A DNA stretch of 64,000 nt. Origin: Tridacna crocea (Eukaryota; Mollusca; Bivalvia; Cardiida; Cardiidae). The translations under genes and the position numbers were made by a program. Location: the NCBI GenBank assembly GCA_943736015.1, contig OX031065.1, forward strand, positions 30,270,427 to 30,334,426, given 5' to 3'. The notes beneath the pieces were generated by a model. That model was not told the origin of the DNA. It saw only the letters and a program-made list of their open reading frames with translations, and ran no database searches. Shown here in pieces: positions 38,241-57,860 of this stretch (the first letter of the stretch is position 1; each line of letters begins with the position of its first letter).

Positions 38241-39164
38241 ACTCTATATCAAACTTACTTCTTTTTTCAAATTCAAAAACATTTGCAGATAACAATTTAA
38301 ATGTGGCTCTAATACAAGGATTTGACAGAGTTTACAAAACAGTTTGAAAGAGGAGAAAATGCTGGTTACCAGATGTTTTCAAAAGCTTCACTTCCCACTG
38401 TTGTTAAAGCACCACATTGTGTGGCAAACATTGTCACAATTTCAGCCAAAAAAGGGGCATGAAAGCAGGTGTCATAATAAATTTAAATTTCAATCATACC
38501 ATTCAAGAGCATTGAAAATACCATGGACAGTCTTTTATTGTGCGGTCAGGCCATCAGTTAGTTGCTATAAGAAAAATAAAACTTGAAATCTGGCAAAAAG
38601 TAAACAAAAGACTCAGCTACCTTGCAGGTTTTAACCTAGTGTCGAAATTAATCTCTCTGTCAGCAACTAACACTTTGACCGACTTTACAATGACAGACAG
38701 TCATTGTGTCATTGTATGTTTACGGGTTCCAAAAATTGCACCCTACACAACAAGATTTGTAGAATTTTATCTATCATATTTCAAATGGTAAAATCATGCT
38801 GGAAAAACCAAGTTTCTTCAATGTCCATTAATCTAATGCATTATTGTTTTACATCTGACAAAAACTTTTATCACAAGGAATACAGTAATCTGCAAACATA
38901 TAAACACCACAAAAAATAACAACAACAAAAAGGTTCATGCATTCTTAAGAATAAGTTCTAACCAACATGTAAGCTTCATCCATAGCTTCAAAGTGTTTCG
39001 TATTTACAGAATTTAACACAAATGAGCATGTCTGACTGCCACAGTAATAATGTTTTTCCTTATTTCAGCATAAAAGTATGGGTGGGCCCTTATCGAACAT
39101 TATAGGGTAACAGATAAGGATAGATGCTATGAGCAAGGGAATGTTTCAACATCTGAACCATTAC

Positions 39165-39355
39165 AACTTTTTATCAAACAACAAAACATTAGGCTGATCA
39201 TATTCAAGGCATTTGCAGACAACATATAAATTAATACTCAAAAGATGGGATTTTGGTAGAAAAGGGTAGAAAACATTGTGGGAAAAGGAGAAAATGCTGG
39301 TTACCAGCATTTTCTCCTTTTTTTACAATGTTTTCAAATGCCCTTCAAAGTTTTT
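39165..39355 (-). mobile_element. Family A MITE, partial
   Basis: Hairpin intact on one arm (TTTTTTTACAATG on the other); one terminus missing. Confidence 0.7.
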
Positions 39356-40198
39356 TTTACACAGCTTTCTTAATTAGAATTTTCACTGAAAATTAAGCAC
39401 TTGTTGCCAAGCGTTGGCGTCTGCATATACCCAACAATGTTGAGATGCAAAAAGTTTTACGATCGATGAGCCCAAGTTACATTGTTTAAATATAAATAAA
39501 AAATACAGCACAAAGAACAAAATAAACAAAACTTAGTTGGTTAATAGCTTTTTTTTTACCCTCTACATACAATTCCCACGATTGTGAAAACCTTTAGAAA
39601 GGAGCCTTTTGCAGACATTGTTGGAAAAGGAGAAAATGCTGGAACCTGGCATTGTCCCCTTTTACCCTATTGTCTTTGACCGTATCAGAGAAGTTAAGCT
39701 CAATCATACTAAGTTGTCAATAGTCTTCTACAGCTGTTTTAATTTTGAAAGAGTCATAAATTCGTGATCCAGGACAGGATTAAAATAGATTGTATACTGC
39801 ATTTTCATTATAAACTGCAAATGGTAATTCTAAAAAAAATTTTGACAAATGGAAAAGTTGCTTATTTTCAGCAGTTTGTCCATTTATCACAATGTATGTC
39901 ACAGTTGTCACATTACCTAAAATTTCAAGTTCTTTTTTACTTTTGGGTTCCTAAAGATGCTACTATTAAAAGCTGCACAGAGCAAAGCTGTCTACTAAAT
40001 ACATGTTTTGACCATAATACAAAAGTAACAACAACAATGATGTTATAAATATCTGCCCATTACTACGTACAAAACAAGCTGGGATGATCACACTCTTTTT
40101 ACATATAAATGCCAACAATTTCATGATGATTATGTATGTCTAACAGCCATTAAGCTTCACATTGTACATCTGTGACTGCTTCGATTTCTTCTAAATGG

Positions 40199-40655
40199 GC
40201 TTAACCTTTATCACAACATCCAAAGTTAAACCCTTTCCCAAACAACAAACTTTTGGACTAGACCAAATTGAAAGCATTTGCAGACGACAATTCAACTCTT
40301 GCTGAAAAGGTGATTTCTATCTATGATAGGGTAGAAAACATTCTGTAAAAAGGAGAAAATGGTGGTTACCAGCATTTTCTCCTTTTCCCACAATGTTTTG
40401 AAAAGGCTACTATTCCAGACCCGTAGAATCAGGGATTGTTTGGGAAAGGGTTAAACAACCCCAAGAAAGAAGCTTTTTTAAAAGATAGAGGAAAAATGAG
40501 AAAATATTAGTAACCATCATTTTTTCTTTTTCACATAGGGTTTTCCATATTCCAAAGAGTAAATTCCATCAGTTAAGCTGTAGTAAAATTGTCATCAGCA
40601 AATGCTTTTAATTTCAATAAGTTTAAAATGTTGCCATATGGGAAAGAGTCAAGGT
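40199..40655 (+). mobile_element. Family A MITE interrupted by another family A MITE
   Basis: Left piece 40199-40229 (TTAACCTTTATCACAACATC to AAAGTTAA) and right piece 40451-40655 (TTAAACAACCCCAAGAAAG onward) rejoin into one plus copy at its internal TTAA, duplicated around the insert. Confidence 0.8.
40226..40454 (-). mobile_element. Family A MITE nested in a family A MITE
   Basis: Full-length 229-bp insert with TTAA on each side, minus orientation, CCCTTTCCCAAAC and GGGAAAGGGTTAA ends. Confidence 0.88.
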
Positions 40656-41437
40656 ATTACATACAAATTATACGTTCTATAGTTACCATGTCAATATCAT
40701 ACAGATGTGCAAGTACATGTACATGGATATACACATATGCTAATCTCTAAAAAGCAAAATCTTAGCCTTGTAATATATTACCCCAAATATCCCCCATAAA
40801 TTCATTGATATCCCCCTGAAATGTGCTGATACAACTTTTATAATTAACATGGTTCAAAACTGACTTGTATTGTTAAGTGTATCATTTAACATAATTCTTA
40901 ATATTGTTACCAGAAAAGAAAAAAAAAGTAAGCAATTTAAATGTCAGGTTACCCAAAGATTTCAATATAAAATTCTATGTCTCTCATCTCAATTCCTTCA
41001 TAGAAAAAAAACAACAGCATTTTCATGAAACAATTGTTCAACTCTTTACAAACAATGAAAGATTTTGACTAATCCGTAATGACAGATGTTGCAGGCAACT
41101 CATTAGATGTGACTCAAATACCAAGGCATGTTGTTTCAATGAAAAAATATGGGTCAAGAGTATTTGTTTATTTTCCTACTACATGTATTTTTTCAACAGC
41201 CGTCCTCCTCAAAATAACAAGGAAGCCCTCTGAAAGCGTTGTGGGAAAGGGAGATTATTCTGATTCTGCACCCTCTTAAAATAATAAGACATAAAATATT
41301 ATTACCTTATGAAAGATGCTTAAATTTTTGGTTGTTGAATTCTTTAAATATGGATGAGTCTAGAATTTTGACGTGCGGTGAATGGATAACACTGACACTT
41401 TGTATTCCATGGAAACAATATTTGGTTGTTGAAGTCC

Positions 41438-41661
41438 TTAACCCATTACCAAACGACAATATTTTAGACTAGTCCAAATTGAGAGCACTTGTAGACGACA
41501 AAAGTGACTGAAAATTTGAAATTTGTTCTGTGAAAGGTAGAAAACTTTGTGGGAAAAGGAGAAAATGCTGGTTACCAGCATTTTCTCCTTTTCCCACAAT
41601 GTTTTCTAAAGGCTTCTTTCTCAGGGTCGTCAAATGTAGGGATTGTGTGGTAATGGGTTAA
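41438..41661 (-). mobile_element. Family A MITE, near-intact
   Basis: TTAACCCATTACCAAAC to GGTAATGGGTTAA with an almost fully paired stem. Confidence 0.9.
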
Positions 41662-41948
41662 ATATGGATGAGGCTTCAGATAAATCAAAAATAATTTTTA
41701 ATAAAAAAAAAAATTCTCAGCAAAAAGAGATGAAATGATTACCACACTTAAACAAGTCATCCATTTTCTCAAACCTTTTTACAAAAATTCACTCTTTAAC
41801 AACATCCATCATTTACATTCTGACAGATCAGTTACCATGTTTACATTTCTAAACAATATTAAAATCTTTAACAAACACATCTATTTATATATATTAACAT
41901 AACATAATGTTGTCCCTTACATATGTATTGGCTATAAATTGTCACAGT

Positions 41949-42178
41949 TTTAGCTCTTTACCACACAATTCTGACTTTAAACAACCCCAATACCGAAGCC
42001 TTTTGAAAACATTGTGGGAAAAGGAGAAAATGCTGGTTACCAGCATTTATTCCTTTCCCCATAATGTTTTCTACCATTCCAAAACCAATTTTCGATTTTT
42101 CAGTCATATTTATTTTGTTGTTTGCAAATACTTTCAATTTGGACTGGTCTAAAATTTTCTTGTTTGGTAAAGAGTTAA
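41949..42178 (+). mobile_element. Family A MITE
   Basis: Left end TTTAGCTCTTTACCAC, right end TTTGGTAAAGAGTTAA; one stem arm changed. Confidence 0.85.
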
Positions 42179-42776
42179 TGCCAATAAAAACAAAGGATAC
42201 ACAATCTCTTTAGAAAACGGCAAAATTTTGGACCAAATTGAAAGCATTTGCAAAGAACACCTTCATTATCTGCATTTCCCACAATCTTTTCTGAAGCCTC
42301 CTTTTACAGGTTAGTTATCTAAGGATTGTGTGGGCTTAAAAGGGTTAAATGCCAATTTGATTACTGTGAAAGTTATGAAGAATTGCTTGACATGATATAG
42401 ATAGTGCACAAGTATGCTTATTTACAATGAAATCTAAAATCAAAGTGTAAGTTACAAAATTCTGCAAAGCAACATTTATTATAATATTTATCCAAGACTT
42501 TCTTTCAAGTTTAAACTTAAAAACACTTTTTTGCTAACCTTTTCAAGGGAAGTTTTTTTCTCCCCCATTCTCAGAAATACACTCCATCAAATACGGCATA
42601 AAAAGACCAAGGAATACAGAGAAAACAAGCTTTGGAAAGTATAGTTCAAGATGAAGAAAATAATCATCACCAGCTTTTTTTACCCTCTTTACCTACATGT
42701 TTTGTATCTTTTTAAGACAAATCTTATCGGTTAACCTATTTCATCTGCCCTCCACAAATGCTTCAAGTATTAACCC

Positions 42777-42971
42777 AGAGCTCCAGATAATAGGGAATGA
42801 TGGTATTATAAGTCCATTACTCCTCTTCCAAACCCTATGTTGTGAGTAATCATTAGAATTGTCTCGATGAGACGATTCTAATGAGCACCCATAACATAGG
42901 ATTTAGTGGAGAAAAAATTAATTTTTTCAATCTTGAAATCAAAATCACGCCTTCTATCTGGATCTCTGTTA
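42777..42971. mobile_element. Family C hairpin MITE
   Basis: CAGAGCTCCAGATAATAGGG to CTATCTGGATCTCTG. TTAAC occurs on both flanks (one extra C on the left). Confidence 0.83.
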
Positions 42972-42974
42972 ACA

Positions 42975-43500
42975 GTTCTACAGTATTGTCATCTTACAGA
43001 GAATTAACACATTGGACTAAAATGATGATTTCATAATTGTATAAAAACTTTCATGAGAACTAAGTAAATATAAAAAATGAACTATATTTTCCTTTTACTA
43101 CATTGGTTTTAAGTGATCTGTTGCAAAACAATGACAGCATGTATCCGAGTAGAAAGAGACTAATACCAGTATATATCCTTATTACATCGACACTGGCAAT
43201 ATTAAGCCTAGATGTTCTTTAGTTTAAGTTGCACATTCAGTTAATTTTGAAAACTTTACTTACCTGTATGTGATAAGAAATAAATGTTCCTCAAGTATAC
43301 AAGACATGTCCTTTTTTTTTATTTTTTTTGACATACTTTACATCAAGCAGCCATTTGTGATGCAGGTACATTAACAGGGATTGAGAATAGACCATCATTT
43401 CAAACAATACACTGACCTCAAGCATCTCTTCCTGACATGGTCATGTGACAACTCTAAGTGATAGTGTAAGCCCATGAATGCCCACTACTCTCTTTCTTCT
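42975..43500. other. Intergenic stretch past the Rab2 3' end
   Basis: No gene or clear repeat seen. Confidence 0.5.
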
Positions 43501-43509
43501 ACATTACGC

Positions 43510-43730
43510 TTCAACCTTATACCACACAAGTTCAATTTTTAACAATCTGGAGGAGGAAGGCTTTTGAAAACATTGAAGGAACAGGAGAAAATGCTGCTCA
43601 CCAGTATTTTCTACTTTTCCCTTAATGCATTCTACCCTTTGAAAGACAGATTTCATATTTTGAGTAACATTTTATTTTTCTTCTGCAAATGCTTCAAACA
43701 TTGAATGTGCCAAGAACTCAACATAATAAG
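43510..43730 (+). mobile_element. Family A MITE, degraded
   Basis: Hairpin ATGCTGCTCACCAGTAT with many mismatches. It lies just past the Rab2 3' end. Confidence 0.6.
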
Positions 43731-43783
43731 ACCACTTATTTCTTTTGTAATAAAAATAGCTCACAAATAATTCATGAGTATCT

Positions 43784-43789
43784 TTTATT
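43784..43789 (-). promoter_or_regulatory. Candidate Rab2 polyadenylation signal
   Basis: AATAAA on the minus strand about 106 bases past the Rab2 stop. It is the nearest canonical signal seen; usage is inferred. Confidence 0.5.
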
Positions 43790-43894
43790 TTCTTAAAATG
43801 GAAAAAAAAAAAGAGACAGAGAGAAAAAAAGCCCCCATATTATTCCAAGAGTTGAGAATATATTTTATAACATAACATAATATACATCCTTTGT

Positions 43895-51293
<7,399 letters not shown>

Positions 51294-51434
51294 TTTTATC
51301 TGTCACCAAATTCACTGTTGATAATGTCGATGTCACTACTTGAACCGGAAGTAAATCTTCTGTACAAATTCATGGTTCAGTGATTTCGACAATCGATAGG
51401 CTAGTCAGATTGGTTGATCTAAGTTGCATTTCTG

Positions 51435-51555
51435 CACAGGAATTTGACATTCTATAATGTAAAACAAAGAAATGATAAAATATGAAAAAAAATAGGGGAG
51501 ATCTATTTTTTATATTTTACCATTTATTTTGGTTACAGAAAGTCAAATTCCTGTG
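51435..51555. mobile_element. Family E palindromic element, 121 bp
   Basis: Ends CACAGGAATTTGACATTCT and its inverse. The arms continue through GATAAAATATGAAAAAAAAT. 140 bp upstream of the Rab2 ATG. Confidence 0.78.
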
Positions 51556-51631
51556 GTTTCTGAGTGCCATTTGAATACTGTATCTGCACATTTGAAGTGC
51601 AGGTCAGGATCAAACCCATAGACTATTAGGG

Positions 51632-51861
51632 CACAGAATTTGACATTTTATAACCAAAATAAATGATCAAATATCGTCGGTTTGCTTCCAAAACCTCGTA
51701 ACTACAGCTTGTTTCCAGCTGTAGTTACGAGGTTTTGGAAGCAAACCGATGATACGAAAAAAAAAATCTCCCCTATATAATATAAACATTAGATCTATAT
51801 AGGGGAGATTTTTTTTTCATATTTGATGTTTATTTTGGTTATAGAATATCAAATTCCTGTG
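51632..51861. mobile_element. Family E element carrying an inner hairpin
   Basis: Same ends as the 121-bp copy (CACAGAATTTGACATTTTAT and inverse) with AGGGGAGATTTTTTTTT inside. It holds an extra 81-bp palindrome at 51673-51753. Confidence 0.75.
51673..51753. repeat. 81-bp palindrome in the Rab2 upstream region
   Basis: Arms of about 37 bp (CGGTTTGCTTCCAAAACCTC and onward) separated by about 7 bases; one mismatch. Confidence 0.85.
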
Positions 51862-52288
51862 ATTTGGGAATTGTGATCCCACATGACAACGCTGACTAAT
51901 ATGATTAATGAAATCATAAAATTTACAAAATTGAATAGTGTCTCTTTTGATTCTAACGTTTGCAGAGAAATTTCATTGATTTAAAAGCTATTAAAAATGT
52001 TACCTAGAATTAGGGCCTATAGTCTAGCCATAGACCTACATAATGTAGGCTAGGGTAATGAATACTCTTTAAAGGAATTGAAACCAGTCCATGCTCCATT
52101 TTTCAAAGATCTGAAAAACTTTTCTGGCATTTAACAGTCTTAATTAATATTCTGTTGATTTAGATGCAGTTATATCATCCTTGAAATCAACAGTATTCCA
52201 TCAGGAATTCTGGTCTGCTATGTACGATCCCTGATTCCATGTATAGACCAATATCATGGTGATGTTAAAGTTAACGTTTTCGCAATCT

Positions 52289-52513
52289 TTAACCCTTTAC
52301 CAAACAACAAAAATTTTAGACTGGTCCGAATTGAAAACACTTGCAGATGACAAAATAAAAGTAACTCCAAAACTGAAATTGTTTCCAGAGGGTATAATAC
52401 ATTGTGGGAAAAGGAGAAAATGCTGGTTACCAGCATTTTCTCCTTTTCCCACAATGTTTTCAAAAGGCATCTTTGTCAGGGTCGTAAAATCAAGGGATTG
52501 TTTGGTAAAGGGT
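52289..52513 (-). mobile_element. Family A MITE upstream of Rab2
   Basis: TTAACCCTTTACCAAAC start, fully paired inner stem, right end AAAGGGTC. Confidence 0.85.
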
Positions 52514-52631
52514 CATCCTGCAACATCCAGAGATTATGATCAATGTTTGTTTCCTGGGTGATTTTGGTTGGGAAAAGCTGTCGGGTGCTAGCGACAGCAA
52601 TCGAGACAGTGCATTCCTTATGTTTATATTA

Positions 52632-52694
52632 TATAGGGGAGATTTTTTTTCATATTTAATTTATTTTGGCTATAGAATGTCAAATTCCTGTGAG
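52632..52694. repeat. Family E half copy
   Basis: TATAGGGGAGATTTTTTTTC to CAAATTCCTGTG. Confidence 0.65.
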
Positions 52695-53205
52695 GATGGC
52701 ATTTTGAGAGACAAGGTATATTTGTTGTAAACCCCTGAAACATGATACTTTTCCTCTAATGTGCAAATATTACATTTGTCTTTGTTTGCGATGTGGAACA
52801 AACTCAGACTGCCTTTTGAGGGACAAGGATATAAACCTAGCTTTGTGATATGGGGGCTTAATACATCTGCAAAAAAGTATCAGCCCAAGTGAGCCTGCGC
52901 AGGTCAAACCTTTCTCTGTTCGTAAGTTTTCTGCAAGGCAAAAGATTTGTTCTAACTCCAGATCAAATCAATTTTCACTCAAACTTGATTTTATGGACCC
53001 ACAACTGTGTACATCAAGATCAGATTGCACCAGGGATCATACATAACATATATAGAATCCCTGAATGCACACACGAAACGAAGTCTGATCTTGAATCTAC
53101 ATTGTGCGATAATTTTCCTCCCAGAATTGCCTATGAAATAGAAGAATTTAGATGTTTTCTTTGGGCTTTTAAGGTTTCATTTGTTGAGCAGAATAATGGC
53201 TAACA

Positions 53206-53427
53206 TTTACCCCTGAAGGCATTTCTGTGGTATCTCTAATTGACCCTTAATAACAGCAAGGATGAAACTGTTTCTTATGTGTATGTGACACCTTTTGATA
53301 GCATAGAAAACATTGTGACAAAAGGTGAAACTGCTCGTCGAGAGCAATTTCACCTTTAGCCACAATATTTTCCAAAGGCTCCTACAAGTAATGTTTACAA
53401 ATGAGTATCTATGGTGTAAAGGGTTAA
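53206..53427 (-). mobile_element. Family B MITE
   Basis: Minus orientation, hairpin with CTGCTCGTCGAGAGCAA at the apex, TTAA shared with the degraded family A copy to the right (53424 onward). Confidence 0.8.
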
Positions 53428-53971
53428 CTCTTTACCAAGCTACAAAATTTTAGATCTGGCCAAATTGAAAGCATTTGCAGATGACAAACATGACCTAAAA
53501 ATTGAAACTAAAAGGTAGAAGAGTGGAAAACATTGTGGGAAAAGGAGATGATGCTTGTTACCAGTATTTTCTCCATTTCCCGCCACATTTTCAGAACGCT
53601 TCTTCCTCTAGGTTGCACTTGATTTGTACAAAAGAGGGGTGCTTAGATGGTAGAAAATTAAAACAGGTTTATGTTTTAACATCTCATAAAGGTAACTGAT
53701 GTATGGCATATTTACAGAAAATAAAAAAAAAACAAAACAAAAATGAAAGATATAAAAAGTTTATTAATAAAAGATATCTAAAAAGGACGGAGAGCTTGGT
53801 TATAAAATTGTATAAATAATTAAACAAAATGGATAGTAAAGATACAATCATGAGCATAATATATGGCACAGATCTATATACTGGAATATTTCGTAAAACC
53901 TATGGTTTTGAAATTTCTTATAAAGAAAATGAAAATAATGTGAAAGAAATGTTACAAAAATACTGGTAGAC

Positions 53972-54190
53972 TTAACTCTTTAACAAATGACAAATTTACA
54001 GAATGATTCAAATTAAAAGCATTTGCAGACAACAAAAAAAAGTTTAAAAATTGCTACGGGAAGGGTAGAAAACATTGTGGGAAAAGGAGAAAATGCTGGC
54101 TAACAGCATTTTCTCCTTTTACCACAATGTTTTCAAAAGGCTTCTACCTCAGGGTTGTCAAAGTCATCATTGTGTGGTAAAGGGCTAACT
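53972..54190 (-). mobile_element. Family A MITE
   Basis: Hairpin ATGCTGGCTAACAGCAT with arms otherwise well paired. Confidence 0.8.
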
Positions 54191-54485
54191 GCATTGCAAG
54201 ATATGGAGATGACATATCAAGAATGGGAAAATATGTAAATTTAAAAATAATTGTCAATGAAAAAGGTTGTTGGAAAAGGTTAAGATGCTTGTTATCACCC
54301 CGTTTCTTTTTCTCCTCAGGGTTGAAATGATAATAATGATTATAATAATAATAATAGTAATACATGGAGTTGTTTGGTTGAGAGGAAACTCATCCCCTCC
54401 ATCCCATCCTGAAATATACACTCTGTAGATAAACAAAAGGACTGCATGCACACACTCTAGCCAGTGCTTTTTCAAGAAAAATTGT

Positions 54486-54786
54486 ATTGATTAATTGATT
54501 GTATGGGTTTTAACTTCGCTATCAACATTATTTTAGTTATATCAGGTTGGCCAGTGCACCTATCCATGCTTCCCTAGATTATCTTTTTTCAGTACTTCAC
54601 ATAATTTTCTTTCTAAGCCACTGGCTTTTTTCCCACCTAAGCATCATCAAAACAATGGTCAGTGGTTGGAGAGGAATGAATCCTGCCGCAATGATTATCA
54701 TCAAAGAAATTGGTCGAGCCAGAGATTGAATTCATGACCCCCTGTTCTCAAGTCCTGTACGCTACTGACCAAGCTACCGGGGCTCA
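54486..54786 (-). mobile_element. tRNA-derived SINE with ATTG tail
   Basis: Head GCCCCGGTAGCTTGGTCAGT with TGAATTCAATC as a changed box B. Aligns with the 21168 copy over its whole length. Confidence 0.77.
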
Positions 54787-55080
54787 GCAGAAAACCAAAT
54801 CAAAACATTACTGGGTAAATAATATTTATGTAGTAGACTTGTATGACATCCCATCCTCCCACAAACTTTTAAAACAAAGGTTGAAATATTTTTCTTAAAA
54901 CAAATCTTTTTGAAATTTTTGTTATTTTCTAGCATGTCTTATGAACATGATAACATACTAATGATGATAATAAAGTGCCCCAACCCCCCTGAAAAAAAAG
55001 GGGGGGGGGAAGAGAAAAGGAGGTTGGTTTGAGGGTTTAAAGCCCAGTATAATAATTATTCAGGGCAATCTAAGTCTTCT

Positions 55081-55310
55081 TAATTCTTTACCACACAATC
55101 CTGACTTTTAACGACCCGAAGAAAAAAAGCCTTTGTAACATTATTCGAAAAGAAGAAAATGCTGGTCACCAGCATTTTCTCCTTTTCCCACAATGTTTTC
55201 TACCTTTTCCAGCACAATCTTAATTTTTGAGTCACATTTATTTTGTCATCTGCAAATGCTTTCAATTTGAAGAAGTCTAAAATTTTGTCATTTGGTAAAG
55301 AATTTGAAAA
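55081..55310 (+). mobile_element. Family A MITE
   Basis: TTAATTCTTTACCACAC to TTTGGTAAAGAATTT. Confidence 0.82.
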
Positions 55311-55589
55311 TAAACATTGTAATAACTGATCCCTTACATACAAGTTTAAAAAAAGGGAACAGTAATGTGAACTTGGTTGAATACCAAGACTAAGTTATCA
55401 AATGGTTGCTTTTCAAAAAAAGATACCTGGATTTTCTTTATCTCAATAGAATTCAAGCTGTTGATGTATGAAGAAACTATGCTCAGATTTCAGACATTAT
55501 CAGGCATTTACAAGTTAAAGAACTAACCTACAGACTGACTCCCATAGGAAACCACAACATGACATAATTATGTCTTCTGGTCTTTGGCC

Positions 55590-55822
55590 AGTAATTCTTT
55601 ACCACAAAACAAAAATTATAGACTGGTTCTAATTGAAAGCGTTTGCGGACGACAAATAAAATGTGGCTCAAATGATTGGGTTTGTCTCTGAATGGTTATA
55701 AGAAATTGAAAGAAAAGGAGAAAATCCTGGTTACCAGCATTTTTCCCTTTTCTCACAATATTTTCTAAAGTCTTATTTCTCAGGGGTGTTAAAACCTGAC
55801 ATTGTGTGATAATGGGTTAAAT
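55590..55822 (-). mobile_element. Family A MITE, diverged
   Basis: Right-type end on the left, GTGATAATGGGTTAA on the right. Confidence 0.75.
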
Positions 55823-55991
55823 AAGCAAAAACAAAATCTACAGCAGAAACCTTTGAAAACAGCCATGAAAAATCTTGCTTATCACAATGCATGAATAAAA
55901 GTGTAACCAAAGAGACAAAGCACAAATTGCATGTTACAGCTGATTTCACTCTTTCCAAAATATTTTCAAAACTGACATCCTACAACTGCAA

Positions 55992-56189
55992 GGACCTTAT
56001 TCACCACCCATTCTTAAGAATATTCCTTGTCTTATTTTCAAAGATTCTCTGGATGTGAAAGTAACACAACTTCTGATTGGCTAAACCAAAATGGTTTAGC
56101 CAATCAGAAGTTGTGTTAATTTCACACTTTGGAAAATCTGAAGAAAAAGACTAAGAACAGTCTTAAGAATGGTTGGTAAATACAGACCC
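55992..56189. mobile_element. Family D hairpin MITE
   Basis: Ends GGACCTTATTCACCACCC and GGTTGGTAAATACAGACC. Centre CACAACTTCTGATTGGCTAA and its inverse, almost perfect over about 24 bp per arm. Confidence 0.82.
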
Positions 56190-56545
56190 GGAAGAAGGCA
56201 TGCATGGGATATCAGTTCTCTGTAAAATCTCAAACTGACTCTTGCAAATGACGAAACAATCTCAATGTTGTATTTGCCTCTGTGATAATCATTTTTCCCC
56301 CTTTGTGATAATCATTTTTCCCCCTCCTTTCTCTAATGCTGTTTTCAAAAAAGAAAAAAAAAAGATGAGATTATTGTAACTGAGTATCCTAAGAAAGTCC
56401 ACTACTATTTGGTAGGTTAACTCTATATAATTCCTAATTGAGAGTATCAAAGTGTCTGAGTTACATAAGAAAAACACTAACAAAACACTGAAAGGTAAAA
56501 AGTAATCAACATACAATTTTCCCATTCAAGTCCCTAATATCATTG

Positions 56546-56774
56546 TTAACCCATTACCACACAATCCCTACTTTTGACGACACTGAGAAAGACGCCTTTA
56601 GAAAAAATTGTGGGAAAAGGAGAAAATGCTAGTAACCAGCATTTTCTTCTTTTCCCACAATCTATTCTACCAATCACTAAACAAATTTCAAATTTTCAGT
56701 CACTTTCATTTTGTCATCTGCAAATGCTTTCAATTTGGACCAGTCTAAAATATTGTCGTTTGGCAATGGGTTAA
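56546..56774 (+). mobile_element. Family A MITE, near-intact
   Basis: TTAACCCATTACCACAC to TTTGGCAATGGGTTAA. Confidence 0.88.
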
Positions 56775-56818
56775 TAGAGAAATGAGGTTAAAAGTCTATG
56801 TGTTAGATACTACCCTTT

Positions 56819-57047
56819 TTAACCCTTTACCAAACAACAAAATTCTAGCTTTGTCCAAATTCAAATCATTTGCAGACGACAATTTCAGTGTAGCTTTAAT
56901 TGTGTAAGTGTACTTTGATAAAGTAGACAACATTGTGGGAAAAGGAGAAAATGCTGGTTACCAGCATTTTCTCCTTTTCCCACATTGTTTTCAAAAGGCT
57001 TCTTTTCCAAAAGCGTCAAATGTCAGCATTGTGTGGTAAAGGGTTAA
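56819..57047 (-). mobile_element. Family A MITE, copy 1 of a tandem duplication
   Basis: TTAACCCTTTACCAAAC to GTGGTAAAGGGTTAA. Most of it was duplicated together with its right flank. Confidence 0.88.
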
Positions 57048-57431
57048 TATACCTTGGTACCAATTTGTCACTGAAACCGAGGTAAATGGTGCATTGAGTG
57101 CTGATACCACCCTGTACAATACAATTTACTACCCACACAATAATTGGGTAAGGGGACAATTTCAGTGTAGCTCTAATTGTGTAAGTTTACTTTGATAAAG
57201 TAGAAAACACTGTGGGAAAAGGAGAAAATGCTGCTTACCAGCATTTTCTTCTTTTCCCGCAGTGTTTTCAAAAGGCTTCTTTTCCAGAAGCGTCAAATGT
57301 CGGCATTGTGTGGTAAAGGGTTCATATACCTTGGTACCAATTTGTCACTGAAACCGAGGTAAATGGTGCATTGAGTGCTGATACCACCCTGTACAATACA
57401 ATTTACTACCCACACAATAATTGGGTAAGGG
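56878..57431. repeat. Tandem duplication, 277-bp unit, two copies
   Basis: Units 56878-57154 and 57155-57431 each hold a family A body plus a 107-bp unique tail (ATACCTTGGTACCAATTTG to AATTGGGTAAGGGG). I see no difference in the tail but about eleven in the family A part. Confidence 0.9.
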
Positions 57432-57486
57432 GGTATCTAGCTTTTTTGCCATTCATGGATAAACTGTGGCTTTTCTTCAGACTGTC

Positions 57487-57492
57487 TTTATT
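57487..57492 (-). promoter_or_regulatory. Candidate transglutaminase polyadenylation signal
   Basis: AATAAA on the minus strand about 370 bases past the stop. It is only a positional guess. Confidence 0.3.
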
Positions 57493-57561
57493 TCCAATCA
57501 GTGTAATTACTGTATATACAATGCTGTATTCTAGAATATCACTTTGATTAACAAAAAACCT

Positions 57562-57759
57562 GGGCCTTTATTCACCAACTCTTCGGAAGAACATTCTTTG
57601 TCTTATTCTCTGGAATTTTCTGAATTTGAACGTAATACTACTTCTGATTTGCTAAACCAATTGGTTTAGCCAATTAAAAGTTGTGTTAAATTCAAATTTA
57701 GAAAATTCTATGGAATAAGACTGAGAATATTCTTGAAAATGGTTGGTGAATACAGGCCC
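57562..57759. mobile_element. Family D hairpin MITE
   Basis: Ends GGGCCTTTATTCACCAA and TTGGTGAATACAGGCC. Centre TTTGCTAAACCAATTGG. Confidence 0.8.
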
Positions 57760-57860
57760 TTAAATACCACAGCAATTCTAATTTTTTTTTTTTTAAATTT
57801 CCCCCTAAAACTGATAAAATGCAGATGCCCTCAGGTCTAATTCTGCTATATTGTCTGTTG

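Noticed and set aside
52889..53203. 104-codon plus frame at 52889-53203
   Set aside because: No recognised domain, overlaps a dispersed foldback repeat at its start, and the frame begins inside repeat sequence.
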